Assembly (NCBI RefSeq): GCF_006740045.1
Contig: NZ_AP019749.1
Location: 4,049,001-4,113,000, forward strand
Reading direction: 5' to 3'
Length of the DNA: 64,000 nt
From: Comamonas terrigena NBRC 13299
Lineage (GTDB): Bacteria > Pseudomonadota > Gammaproteobacteria > Burkholderiales > Burkholderiaceae_C
In this document: one piece after another, positions 1-7,845 of the stretch
Position numbering within the stretch: position 1 is the first letter of the stretch
Layout of the letters: each line of letters starts with the position of its first letter
Position numbers and translations under genes: made by a program
Notes under the pieces: model-generated
Databases searched by the model: none
What the model was told of the DNA's origin: nothing
Seen by the model: only the letters and a program-made list of their open reading frames with translations

Positions 1-2
1 AG

Positions 3-53
3 CTGGAAGCCCTGATCGCAGGGCGAGAGCGCTTTCATGGCTTCACCTTCTGA
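3..53 (+). CDS. possible 3' end of a gene entering from the left edge
   Basis: An open plus-strand frame runs from the window edge to a TGA at 51-53 and would encode a C-terminus ending in RERFHGFTF. A terminator-like hairpin that works in both directions follows about 35 bases later, as expected downstream of a gene end. The fragment is too short to identify, and it could simply be non-coding. Confidence 0.25.
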   Translation: MEALIAGRERFHGFTF

Positions 54-86
54 AAGCGGTCCACGCCGCCTTTTTCTGGCGCCATG

Positions 87-119
87 ACAAAAAAAGGAGC
101 ACCCGGGGTGCTCCTTTTG
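87..119. terminator. bidirectional rho-independent terminator
   Basis: The inverted repeat GGAGCACCC/GGGTGCTCC is flanked by an A run on the left and TTTT on the right. Read on the minus strand it ends in a long U tract directly after gltL, so it most likely terminates the glt operon. It could also stop a plus-strand transcript entering from the left. Confidence 0.8.
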
Positions 120-138
120 TGCGGGACATGCGGCCCGG

Positions 139-876
139 TCAGTGCTGCAGGATCTTGCTGAGGAAGTCCTTGGTACGCGGCTGGCGTTCGTCGGGCTTGC
201 CAAAGAAATCTTCCTTGGTGCAGTCTTCCAGAATCTTGCCGCCCACGTCCATGAAGATCACGCGGCTGGCCACCTTCTTGGCAAAGCCCATTTCGTGCGT
301 CACGCACATCATGGTCATGCCTTCGTTGGCCAGGCCCACCATCACATCCAGCACTTCCCCCACCATTTCGAGGTCCAGCGCGGAAGTGGGTTCGTCAAAC
401 AGCATCACGATGGGGTCCATGGACAGCGCACGGGCAATCGCCACGCGCTGCTGCTGACCACCGGAGAGCTGGCCAGGGAACTTGTCCTTGTGGGCGGTCA
501 GGCCCACGCGGTCCAGCATCTTCAGGCCGCGCACCTTGGCATCGTCAGCCGAGCGACCCAGCACCTTGATCTGGGCGATGGTCAGGTTCTCGGTCACCGT
601 CAGGTGGGGGAACAGCTCGAAATGCTGGAACACCATGCCCACCTTGGAGCGCAGCTTGGGCAGATCGGTCTTGGGATCGTGCACGGCGGTGCCGTTCACA
701 TAGATCTCGCCTTTTTGCACCGGCTCCAGCGCGTTGATGGTCTTGATCAGCGTGGACTTGCCGGAGCCCGACGGGCCGCACACCACCACCACCTCACCTT
801 TGTTGATGCTGGTGGAGCAGTCGTTGAGCACCTGGAAGCTGCCGTACCACTTGGAAACGTTTTTGAGTTCGATCAT
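139..876 (-). CDS. gltL: glutamate/aspartate ABC transporter, ATP-binding protein
   Basis: This is the cytoplasmic ATPase that drives acidic amino-acid import through GltJK (polar amino-acid uptake family). The 245-aa protein has every ABC ATPase motif: Walker [10 protein letters not shown] at residues 34-42, Q-loop Gln84, signature LSGGQQQR at 137-144, Walker B ending LFDEP near 159-163, and switch His194. The ATG at 876 is preceded by GAGGA at good spacing. It is the last gene of gltI-gltJ-gltK-gltL, 32 bases after gltK, and a strong terminator follows. Length and motifs are normal for GltL. The substrate is inferred from the closely matching operon, not from the ATPase itself. Confidence 0.93.
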   Translation of the reverse strand: MIELKNVSKWYGSFQVLNDCSTSINKGEVVVVCGPSGSGKSTLIKTINALEPVQKGEIYVNGTAVHDPKTDLPKLRSKVGMVFQHFELFPHLTVTENLTIAQIKVLGRSADDAKVRGLKMLDRVGLTAHKDKFPGQLSGGQQQRVAIARALSMDPIVMLFDEPTSALDLEMVGEVLDVMVGLANEGMTMMCVTHEMGFAKKVASRVIFMDVGGKILEDCTKEDFFGKPDERQPRTKDFLSKILQH

Positions 877-908
877 GAGTATTCCTCAGAGTCTGGGTGA
901 TACGCCGC

Positions 909-1580
909 TCAGCGAATGATGGCGATCTTCTTGTGCAGACGCTTCACCAGCCACGACAGAGCGAAGCAGATGATGAAGTAGATGACGGCAGCAGCGATAT
1001 AGGCCTCCATCGGGCGGCCATAGTTCTTGCCCGCCACTTCAAAGCCCTTGAGCATGTCGTAGGCACCAATGGCGTAGACCAGCGAGGTGTCCTGGAACAG
1101 GATGATGGTCTGCGTCAGCAGCACCGGCAGCATGTTGCGGAAAGCCTGTGGCAGCACCACCAGACGCATGTTCTGGCCATAGGTCATGCCCAGCGCCTGG
1201 CCGGCAAACACCTGGCCACGCGGGATGGACTGGATGCCGGCCCGCATGATTTCCGAGAAATACGCTGCCTCGAATGCCACGAAGGTGATGACGGCCGACA
1301 GTTCCGCACCGATCGGGCGGCCGATGACCAGCGGCACCAGCAGGAAGAACCACAGGATCACCATCACCAGCGGGATGGAGCGCATGCCGTTGACGTAGAT
1401 CGTGGCCGGCACGATCAGCCATTGCTTGCCCGACAGGCGCATCAGCGCCAGCAGGGTACCGAAGAAGATGCCGCCCAGCGTGGCCACCACCGTCAGGGTG
1501 ACACTGAACATCAGCCCCTTGAGGATGAAGTTCTGGACCAGGTCCCAGTTGTAGAACGAGAAGTCGAGTGCCAAGTTCAT
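909..1580 (-). CDS. gltK: glutamate/aspartate ABC transporter, permease GltK
   Basis: Inner-membrane permease of the His/Glu/Gln/Arg family, which pairs with GltJ to form the channel. I chose the ATG at 1580 (protein MNLALDF..., 223 aa) because GGGAGGA lies 8 bases upstream; the frame stays open to a GTG at 1598, but that lacks its own binding site. Several hydrophobic helices are visible, beginning near residues 20-45. The EAA-type cytoplasmic loop, with SIPRGQVFAGQALGM, is near residues 120-135. The start lies one base after the gltJ stop, so translation is probably coupled. Confidence 0.92.
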   Translation of the reverse strand: MNLALDFSFYNWDLVQNFILKGLMFSVTLTVVATLGGIFFGTLLALMRLSGKQWLIVPATIYVNGMRSIPLVMVILWFFLLVPLVIGRPIGAELSAVITFVAFEAAYFSEIMRAGIQSIPRGQVFAGQALGMTYGQNMRLVVLPQAFRNMLPVLLTQTIILFQDTSLVYAIGAYDMLKGFEVAGKNYGRPMEAYIAAAVIYFIICFALSWLVKRLHKKIAIIR

Positions 1581-1581
1581 A

Positions 1582-2337
1582 TCAGTGTCCTCCCGCACCC
1601 GATGCGCTGATCATGCCCGGCACGCGGGAGCGCTTCTCGATGAAAGCCATGATGCGGTTGATCGCAAAGGCCGAGATGACATACAGACCTGTCACCGCCA
1701 TGTAAACCTCGATGCCCCGGCCGGTTTCTTCCTGGGCCTGCATGGCGAACATGGTCAGCTCGGTCACCGACACGGCAAACGCCACGGACGAGTTCTTGAA
1801 GATGTTCATCGTCTCGCTGGTCAGCGGCGGAATGATGATGCGGAACGCATTGGGCAGCAGCACATAGCGGTAGGTCTGCCAGGTCGTGAAACCCACGGCC
1901 ATGCCGGCATAACGCTGACCACGCGGCAGCGCCTGGATGCCGGAGCGCACCTGCTCTGCAATACGCGCCGAGGTGAAAAAGCCCAGAGCCAGCACCACCA
2001 GCACAAAGCCGGAAACCGACTTCATCGCCGGGAACAGCGAAGGCACCACGTGGTACCAGAGAAAAATTTGCACCAGCAGGGGGATGTTGCGGAAAAACTC
2101 CACCCATGCATTGCCAAAGCGCACGACCCACGGGTGGTCGGGCAAAGTGCGCAATGTGCCGATCACGATACCCGCCGCCAATGCCAGCAGCAGCGCCAGC
2201 AACGAAACCGAGATGGTCCAGCCCCAGGCCGACAACATCCAGTCCAGGTAGGTGACGTCACCGTTCTTGCCGAAACACCCTTGCACCTGCGTGCGCTCCA
2301 GGGTGTCTTCGCAGAACATCTGCCAATCCCATGCCAT
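1582..2337 (-). CDS. gltJ: glutamate/aspartate ABC transporter, permease GltJ
   Basis: Inner-membrane permease partner of GltK. The start at 2337 (MAWDWQMF..., 251 aa) has GAAGGA about 7 bases upstream, better than the in-frame ATG 24 bases earlier. Hydrophobic segments start near residue 38. The permease loop ALPRGQRYAGMAVGF is present, and the motif NIPLLVQIF near residue 84 is typical of this family. It is separated from gltI by a hairpin terminator or attenuator, a common arrangement that lets the binding protein be made in excess over the permeases. Length is normal. Confidence 0.92.
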   Translation of the reverse strand: MAWDWQMFCEDTLERTQVQGCFGKNGDVTYLDWMLSAWGWTISVSLLALLLALAAGIVIGTLRTLPDHPWVVRFGNAWVEFFRNIPLLVQIFLWYHVVPSLFPAMKSVSGFVLVVLALGFFTSARIAEQVRSGIQALPRGQRYAGMAVGFTTWQTYRYVLLPNAFRIIIPPLTSETMNIFKNSSVAFAVSVTELTMFAMQAQEETGRGIEVYMAVTGLYVISAFAINRIMAFIEKRSRVPGMISASGAGGH

Positions 2338-2392
2338 AGGATTTCCTTCACAAAATTTCAACTACGGGCGCGGCCCACGGCGCCCGCCCAAC

Positions 2393-2431
2393 AAAAAACG
2401 CCCCTGGCGATGCCAGGCACCGCAGGGGCGT
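2393..2431 (-). terminator. intercistronic terminator/attenuator between gltI and gltJ
   Basis: On the minus strand the arms ACGCCCCTG and CAGGGGCGT pair across a 16-base loop and are followed by TTTTTT. It starts 13 bases after the original gltI stop codon and well before gltJ. Partial termination here would favour synthesis of the binding protein over the membrane components, as in other uptake operons. Confidence 0.75.
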
Positions 2432-2443
2432 CACCGGGCCGAT

Positions 2444-3332
2444 TTACTTGTTGAAATCTTCCTTGGGCTTGTTGTTGGGGTGCAGCCAGGCGTTCTTGGT
2501 CGACTCCGACAGCGGCAGACCCACCTTCTGGTTGGCCGGCGGGATGGGTTGCATGGTACAGCTTCTCCAGCGAGCCGTCCTTGACCTGGCGGGCGATGGA
2601 GTCGTTCACGGCCTTCAGGAAGGCAGGATCGCTCTTGCGCACCATGCAGGCGATGGGTTCGGTCGACAGGGGTTCACCCACCAGCTTGAAGTCCTTGGGA
2701 GCCTTGGACTTGGAGATGTTGCCCATCAGGATGGAGCCGTCCATCACGAACGCATCGGCGCGACCGGTTTCCAGCAGCAGGAAGCTGTCGGCGTGGTCCT
2801 TGCCCATGATGTTCTTGAAGTCGATGCCTTCGGCACGCTTGTTCTGGCGCAGCAGCTGCACCGAAGTGGTGCCCGTGGTGGTGGCCACGGTCTTGCCGTT
2901 CAGGTCCTTGATGTCGTTGATGCCGGAATTGGCCTTCACCGCAATGCGCACCTGCTCCATGTAGGTGGTGTTGGCGAAGTCCACGTCCTTCTGGCGGTTC
3001 AGGTCATTGGTGGTGGAGCCGCACTCCAGGTCCACCGTGCCGTTCACCACCAGGGGGATACGGTTCTGCGAAGTCACAGGCTGGTACTTGACGTCGACCT
3101 TGGCCACGCCCAGTTGCTTCTGGATGTCCTTGACGATGTTCTCGGCCATCTCGGTGTGGAAGCCCACGTACTTGCCGTCACCCAGCGTATAGGCCAGGGC
3201 GCCCGAGGACTCGCGCACGCCCAGCGTGATGCTGCCGGAGGACTTGACCTTGGCCAGGGTGTCATTGGCTTGCGCCATCGCGCTGCCTGCAGCCAGAGCG
3301 GCCACAGCAACGGCCAGCAAATGCTTCTTCAT
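2444..3332 (-). pseudogene. gltI: glutamate/aspartate-binding periplasmic protein GltI, frameshifted near the 3' end
   Basis: Periplasmic solute-binding protein (family 3) with a clear signal peptide (MKKHLLAVAVAALAAGSAMA, cleavage near residue 20) and RBS GAGGAGA before the ATG at 3332. The protein is normal to LEKLY at about 2556. The reading frame then shifts and the native frame runs on into an unrelated tail ending at 2358. The expected C-terminus (MQPIPPANQ..., ending PKEDFNK, stop TAA 2444-2446) is intact in another frame from 2554. Family members have about four residues (x-Lys-Trp-Phe) between LY and the QPIPP segment, whereas here only one base lies between the codons. That fits an 11-base deletion. 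It is either a real inactivating lesion or a sequence error; the rest of the operon is intact. Confidence 0.85.
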
Positions 3333-3620
3333 ATCTGTATCTCCTCAATAGATAGGGTCCAACGCAGGACGGCAGGCCGCACCACCGGCGATGCCTGCCA
3401 TGCTCACATCCTGGGAGCACATTGTGCAACCAAGCTTGCGCTGGATCGCAGTATGTGTCCACCACGTGACCGTGTCGTCAGGATTTGACCTGTATGCGTG
3501 TAAATCTCTAGGTAAGAAATTTTCATGCCAGGTTCTGCCCGGGCGCCGGGTTGCCGCATCATATGCAAGTAGGCACTCTCCGCCAATGCCGCGTTGTTTG
3601 GAAAGTATGCGCAGCCTGCA
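3333..3620. other. intergenic region upstream of the glt operon
   Basis: These 288 bases lie between the gltI start and the end of the LysR gene. The promoter of the glt operon should be here on the minus strand. I could not pick a convincing -35/-10 pair or an obvious LysR site, and no gene is evident. Confidence 0.5.
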
Positions 3621-4562
3621 TCAGGTGGGCAGTGTGCCTGCACCCTGCTCCTGCAGAAACGTCCACAGTGCATGGGCAACGCTGTTGCCCCCATCCTTGC
3701 CGACAGGTTTTTCCCTATAAGCCCTGACATCCATAGGCATTTGGAACTGGGTCAGCTCGGCCGGAGCCGCCTGCACCAGGCGCCCGCTCTCCAGTTCCTT
3801 GCGTACCGCACTGAAGGGCAGGAAGGCAATCCCATGGCCTTCCAGTGCCATGGCTTTCAGGCCTTCAGCCATATCCGTTTCGTACACCCGGTCCAGGTGG
3901 ATGGGGATGCCCGCATCCTTCAGGATCAGCTCGGTCACCCGGCCCAGGTAGGCGCCGGGCGCATAGCCCAGGAAAGGCAGCGGCTGCCCCGCCGTGCCGG
4001 GCAGCGCGTACAGCGGGCGCCCCTGTGCGTCGGGTTTGGAGTACGGGGCCAGCAGTTCCTGGCCCAGGCTGACCATCTCGTATTTATTGGCGTCCAGCTG
4101 CAGCGGCTGGGAAGAGTGGTGGTAGGCGATCAGCAGGTCACAGCCGCCTTCCACCAGGCGCATCACCGCGTCATGCACATTCAGCGCGATCAGGCGGCTC
4201 TTGAAGGGGCCGAACTGCTCGTGCAAGGCCGACACCCAGGCCGGGAAAAAGGTGAACGCCAGCGTGTGCGGGACCGCAAAACCGACCATGCCCTTGCCCG
4301 CGCTGACGTGCGAGCGCAGCATGGTGCGCGTGCTTTGCAGCGACTGCAGCATCTCCAGCGCCTGGTCGTACATGGTCTTGCCCGCGGGCGTCAGCCGCGT
4401 GGGATAGGAGCTGCGATCCACCAGATCGGTGCCTGCCCAGGCTTCCAGCGCCTGGATGCGCCGCGAGAACGCCGGTTGGGTGACATGACGCAGTTGCGCG
4501 GACCGGCTGAAACTGCGGGTTTCAGCCAGGCTGACAAAGTCTTCGAGCCATTTGGTTTCCAT
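3621..4562 (-). CDS. LysR-family transcriptional regulator
   Basis: DNA-binding regulator of 313 aa from the ATG at 4562 (METKWLEDF...); an in-frame ATG at 4571 would add three residues. The N-terminal winged helix-turn-helix is typical: SFSRSAQLRHVTQPAFSRRI at about residues 17-36. An effector-binding domain with two periplasmic-binding-like lobes follows. It sits upstream of the glt operon on the same strand, so control of glutamate/aspartate uptake is plausible, but nothing in the sequence proves it. Length is normal for the family and the effector is unknown. Confidence 0.85.
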   Translation of the reverse strand: METKWLEDFVSLAETRSFSRSAQLRHVTQPAFSRRIQALEAWAGTDLVDRSSYPTRLTPAGKTMYDQALEMLQSLQSTRTMLRSHVSAGKGMVGFAVPHTLAFTFFPAWVSALHEQFGPFKSRLIALNVHDAVMRLVEGGCDLLIAYHHSSQPLQLDANKYEMVSLGQELLAPYSKPDAQGRPLYALPGTAGQPLPFLGYAPGAYLGRVTELILKDAGIPIHLDRVYETDMAEGLKAMALEGHGIAFLPFSAVRKELESGRLVQAAPAELTQFQMPMDVRAYREKPVGKDGGNSVAHALWTFLQEQGAGTLPT

Positions 4563-4571
4563 GCCCGCCAT

Positions 4572-4846
4572 TATCCGCGAGCGCTATGCATGGAATGCAT
4601 AGTTGGCATGCAACGCCCTCCCGCGCGCCAGAGAAGTGCGTAAAACCGTTGTATCCAGCGGCCCTCGCACGCACAACTCCCGCTTCCACATCGCCACGCA
4701 CCGGCATGGTGCTGTAGGCACTGTCTGAAGCGAATGCCTGCCCCTGTCCTACGACATCTCGAGAAACTTCCGATGACTATCGAAGTGATAGCAGCATGAT
4801 GTGCCGTGTCACTCTGGCACGGCACATCTCCCAACCAGGAGCAGCC
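4572..4846. other. intergenic region with a hairpin ahead of the histone-like gene
   Basis: This region between the LysR gene and the histone-like gene must hold divergent promoters. A perfect 8-bp inverted repeat, GTGCCGTG (4801-4808) and CACGGCAC (4818-4825), lies 11 bases before the AGGAG ribosome-binding site. A smaller CTATC/GATAG repeat lies just upstream. No clear sigma-70 promoter was identified. Confidence 0.5.
4801..4825 (+). promoter_or_regulatory. perfect inverted repeat in the leader of the histone-like gene
   Basis: GTGCCGTG and CACGGCAC flank a 9-base loop and end 11 bases before the AGGAG of the downstream gene. It could be a leader hairpin affecting translation or a dimer operator. 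The function is inferred from position only. Confidence 0.4.
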
Positions 4847-5530
4847 GTGAGCTACACCAAACGCCAAGTCCAGAATCTGTTGACCAAGCCGGAGCTGGAA
4901 CTGTTCCAGGCCAGCCGCATCGGCGCCATCAAGGCCTTCAATGCACGGCAGCTGGTGGGCAAGATTTCCCGTGCACGTGCGCTGCGCGACAAGTACCGCG
5001 ACCTCTACCAGCGCCAGACCGTGCGCACCGCGACCGCCCCGGCCACCCCGCGCAAGGTGACGGGCACGGCCAATCTCCGCACCGACGTCAAAGCCGATGT
5101 GATGCAAGAAGTGCTGGGCCGTTTCGAGGCCCAATTCGAGAAGGTGCAAAGCCCCCCCGGCCAGGCCAGCAAGAAAGCACCTGCTGCCAAGCGGGCGCCA
5201 GGCAAGGCCGACATCGCCATGCGCGGGGTGAATGGCACCACCCCCAGGCAGCTGGCGCGCACCCAACGCGCGGCAACCGATTTGGCGCAGGAGGTCGTGC
5301 AGTCGCGCGCCGCCACCCCCAAGCCTGCCGCCAAAAAACGCGCAACACCCTCTGCGGCAACCCAAACCGCCACCACCTCCGCCGCCAAGACGGGCCGCAC
5401 CAAGGCAGTCGCCGCACCCGCCAAAACCCCGGCCAAGGCAGTGCGCGCTACCGCAGCCAAGAAATCTGCCGCAGCGAGCGCCCCCGCCAGGCGCAGCAGC
5501 CCCAAGGCAGGTAAAAAGGCCGCAGCGTGA
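4847..5530 (+). CDS. basic protein with histone-H1-like Ala/Lys/Pro-rich tail
   Basis: The 227-aa protein starts at GTG 4847, chosen because AGGAG (4837-4841) sits at the right distance; the frame is open from an ATG at 4796 with no RBS. The first 75 residues form a conserved-looking, charged, probably helical segment (SYTKRQVQNLLTKPELELF...). From about residue 110 the protein is low-complexity, rich in Ala, Lys, Pro, Thr and Arg, with AAKK/PAKT-type steps ending PKAGKKAAA. Such tails occur in bacterial H1-like and AlgP-like DNA-binding proteins, so nucleoid binding is plausible. I do not recognise the N-terminal domain. Neighbours give no functional clue. Confidence 0.65.
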   Translation: MSYTKRQVQNLLTKPELELFQASRIGAIKAFNARQLVGKISRARALRDKYRDLYQRQTVRTATAPATPRKVTGTANLRTDVKADVMQEVLGRFEAQFEKVQSPPGQASKKAPAAKRAPGKADIAMRGVNGTTPRQLARTQRAATDLAQEVVQSRAATPKPAAKKRATPSAATQTATTSAAKTGRTKAVAAPAKTPAKAVRATAAKKSAAASAPARRSSPKAGKKAAA

Positions 5531-5942
5531 CACCCTGCCGGTGATGTGGCACCCGGCGCTGCCACCCGGCGCGCGCCCCTGCCCATGCCCATGGGGCCCG
5601 GCGTGGCAACCGCGAACGCAGCGCCGCCCGGCCCCTCTGCACACCGGCCCTTGTGAGGGCCGGTTGCCGTTCAGGGGGTGAAGCCGCTGCCGTGCCCGCC
5701 GACCGCCTCAGGCAGCCGGCGATCGCGGCCGGCCTCTGACAGGCCTTGCACATTCGTTGCGCGGATGCTCCAAACCAAGGGAAATGCCTATTGTTTGGCG
5801 ACAGGCCGTGCCGCGTTGTTCCTCGATAATGCCCCAGCGCACCCACCGGTGCGTTCTCCACTCCACACCTCACGGTGCACAACGCCGCGGCGGTAGAGGG
5901 ACTGCATTTCAACCATGTGTGTTTTTCTGACTTCCCGCGTTC
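5531..5942. other. intergenic region before the TRAP operon
   Basis: These 412 bases contain no convincing gene. A perfect hairpin (ACCGGCCCT/AGGGCCGGT, 5643-5664) may end the histone-like transcript, although it lacks a strong U tract. The TRAP promoter should lie in the last 150 bases. GATAAT at 5825-5830 resembles a -10 box but has no good -35 partner. Confidence 0.45.
5643..5664. terminator. perfect hairpin, possible terminator
   Basis: The stem ACCGGCCCT/AGGGCCGGT with a TGTG loop lies 113 bases after the histone-like gene. There is no long U run, so it is only a weak terminator candidate. Confidence 0.35.
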
Positions 5943-6506
5943 ATGTCCTCCATTCCTCCCGAGACCGAAGGTGCGGCCGATGCCGGCGCGCGCCCGGATG
6001 ACCCTCGCTCGCTGCGCATCGAAGACTGGCTGACGGTGGCCATCATGGCCGCACTGGCCCTGATCACCTTTGCCAATGTGCTGGTGCGCTACTTCACCGA
6101 CTCCTCCTTCGCCTGGACCGAAGAAATCTCGGTGTTCCTGATGATCCTGCTGGCCCTGGTGGCCGGCTCCGGTGCGGTGGCGCGCAACCAGCACATCCGC
6201 ATCGAGTTCTTTGCCGACCGGGGCTCCGTTGCCCGCCGCCGTGCACTGGCGCGCTTCGGCACGCTGATGGTGGCCTTGCTGTTTGCGGTGATCGCCGTGC
6301 TCAGCGTGCGTGTCGTCTGGGACGATTACCGCTTTGAAGAGACCTCGCCCGGCATTGGCGTGCCGCAATGGTGGTATTCGATCTGGCTGCCCCTGGTGTC
6401 GGCCCTGATCACCCTGCGCGCCCTGGGCCTGTTTGTGCGCCAGGGCAAGCCCGGCGCCTTCACCGAAGACGAGACCATCGAAGCCTCCGGCAAGGAGGCC
6501 CCATGA
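5943..6506 (+). CDS. TRAP transporter small membrane subunit (DctQ family)
   Basis: Small integral-membrane subunit of a tripartite ATP-independent periplasmic transporter, which uses the ion gradient to import organic acids. The 187-aa protein has four hydrophobic stretches (about residues 32-52, 62-80, 104-125 and 145-165). The DctQ-type segment NVLVRYFTDSSFAWTEEIS is near 46-64. A hydrophilic N-terminus of about 25 residues precedes the first helix. Its stop overlaps the start of the large subunit (ATGA, 6503-6506), so the two are translationally coupled. Substrate cannot be told from this subunit. Confidence 0.9.
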   Translation: MSSIPPETEGAADAGARPDDPRSLRIEDWLTVAIMAALALITFANVLVRYFTDSSFAWTEEISVFLMILLALVAGSGAVARNQHIRIEFFADRGSVARRRALARFGTLMVALLFAVIAVLSVRVVWDDYRFEETSPGIGVPQWWYSIWLPLVSALITLRALGLFVRQGKPGAFTEDETIEASGKEAP

Positions 6507-7801
6507 TTGCCACCCTGCTGTTTCTGGCCTTTCTGGGCCTGATGTTCGTCGGCGTGCCCATTGGCGCCGCCCTGGGCCTGGCCGGTGCGGCCGCGATTGC
6601 GCTGGCCAATGCCGATGCCCAGTGGTTCGGGCTGCTGGCCGTGCCGCAGAACTTCTATGCAGGCCTGGGCAAGTACCCGCTGCTTGCGATCCCCATGTTC
6701 GTTCTGGTGGGCTCCATCTTTGACCGCTCGGGCGTGGCCTTGCGCCTGGTCAATTTCGCCATCGCCATCGTGGGCCGCGGCCCCGGCATGCTGCCACTGG
6801 TGGCCATCTGCGTGGCCATGTTCCTGGGTGGCATCTCGGGCTCCGGCCCGGCCAATGCCGCCGCCGTGGGCGGCGTGATGATTGCCGCCATGAGCCGCGC
6901 CGGCTACCCCAAGAGCTTCTCGGCCAGCGTGGTGGGCGCTGCCGCAGCGACCGACATCCTGATTCCGCCATCTGTGGCCTTCATCATCTACTCGGTGCTG
7001 GTGCCCGGCGCCTCGGTGCCGGCCCTGTTTGCCGCCGGCATGGTGCCCGGCGTGCTGGCGGGGATTGCCCTGATCGTGCCGGCCGTGTGGATGGCACGCC
7101 GGCACAAGATGGGGGCCCTGGAAGCCACCCTGCCCCGCCCGGCTTTCTGGAAGAGCCTGAAGGAAGCCTCCTGGGGTCTGGCCGCGCCGGTGCTGATCCT
7201 GGGCGGCATGCGCGCCGGCTGGTTCACCCCCACCGAAGCCGCCGTGGTGGCCGTGTTCTACGGCCTGTTCGTGGGCATGGTCATACACCGCACCATCCGC
7301 GTGCGCGACCTCTACCCCATCCTGCGCGAAGCGGGCGAACTGTCCGCCGTGATCCTGATCGTGGTCTCGCTGGCCGGTATCTTTGCCTTCTCCCTGTCCA
7401 CCCTGGGCGTGATCGACCCGGTGGCCGCCGCCATCGTGAACTCCGGCCTGGGCGAATACGGCGTGATGGCGCTGCTGATCCTGCTGCTCATCACCGTGGG
7501 CATGTTCCTGGACGGCATCTCCATCTTCCTGATCTTTGTGCCGCTGCTGCTGCCCATCATGAACCACTACCACTGGGACCCCGTGTGGTTCGGCGTGATC
7601 CTCACGCTCAAGGTGGCGCTGGGCCAGTTCACCCCACCGCTGGCCGTCAACCTGATGGTGTCCTGCCGCATCGCCGGTGTGCGCATGGAGTCCACCGTGC
7701 GCTGGGTGGGCTGGATGCTGCTGGCCATGTTCCTGGTCATGGTGCTGGTCATTGCCTTCCCGCAGCTGGCGCTGTGGCTCCCGGCGAAGCTGGGCTATTG
7801 A
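6503..7801 (+). CDS. TRAP transporter large membrane subunit (DctM family)
   Basis: The 432-aa transport subunit starts at ATG 6503, with AAGGAGG at 6492-6498 and an ATGA overlap with the small subunit. It is almost entirely hydrophobic, with about 12 membrane segments. Family-typical features include a glycine-rich segment (FLGGISGSGPANAAAVGG, near residue 110), IPPSVAFIIYS near 155, GMFLDGISIFLIFVPLLLP in the second half, and GQFTPPLAVNLMVSC near the C-terminus. It forms the channel together with the DctQ-like protein and receives substrate from the DctP-like protein encoded 44 bases downstream. Confidence 0.93.
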   Translation: MIATLLFLAFLGLMFVGVPIGAALGLAGAAAIALANADAQWFGLLAVPQNFYAGLGKYPLLAIPMFVLVGSIFDRSGVALRLVNFAIAIVGRGPGMLPLVAICVAMFLGGISGSGPANAAAVGGVMIAAMSRAGYPKSFSASVVGAAAATDILIPPSVAFIIYSVLVPGASVPALFAAGMVPGVLAGIALIVPAVWMARRHKMGALEATLPRPAFWKSLKEASWGLAAPVLILGGMRAGWFTPTEAAVVAVFYGLFVGMVIHRTIRVRDLYPILREAGELSAVILIVVSLAGIFAFSLSTLGVIDPVAAAIVNSGLGEYGVMALLILLLITVGMFLDGISIFLIFVPLLLPIMNHYHWDPVWFGVILTLKVALGQFTPPLAVNLMVSCRIAGVRMESTVRWVGWMLLAMFLVMVLVIAFPQLALWLPAKLGY

Positions 7802-7845
7802 GTGTTCCCCCGGTTCCGATTCCCAACCTATAAGGAGACAAAACC

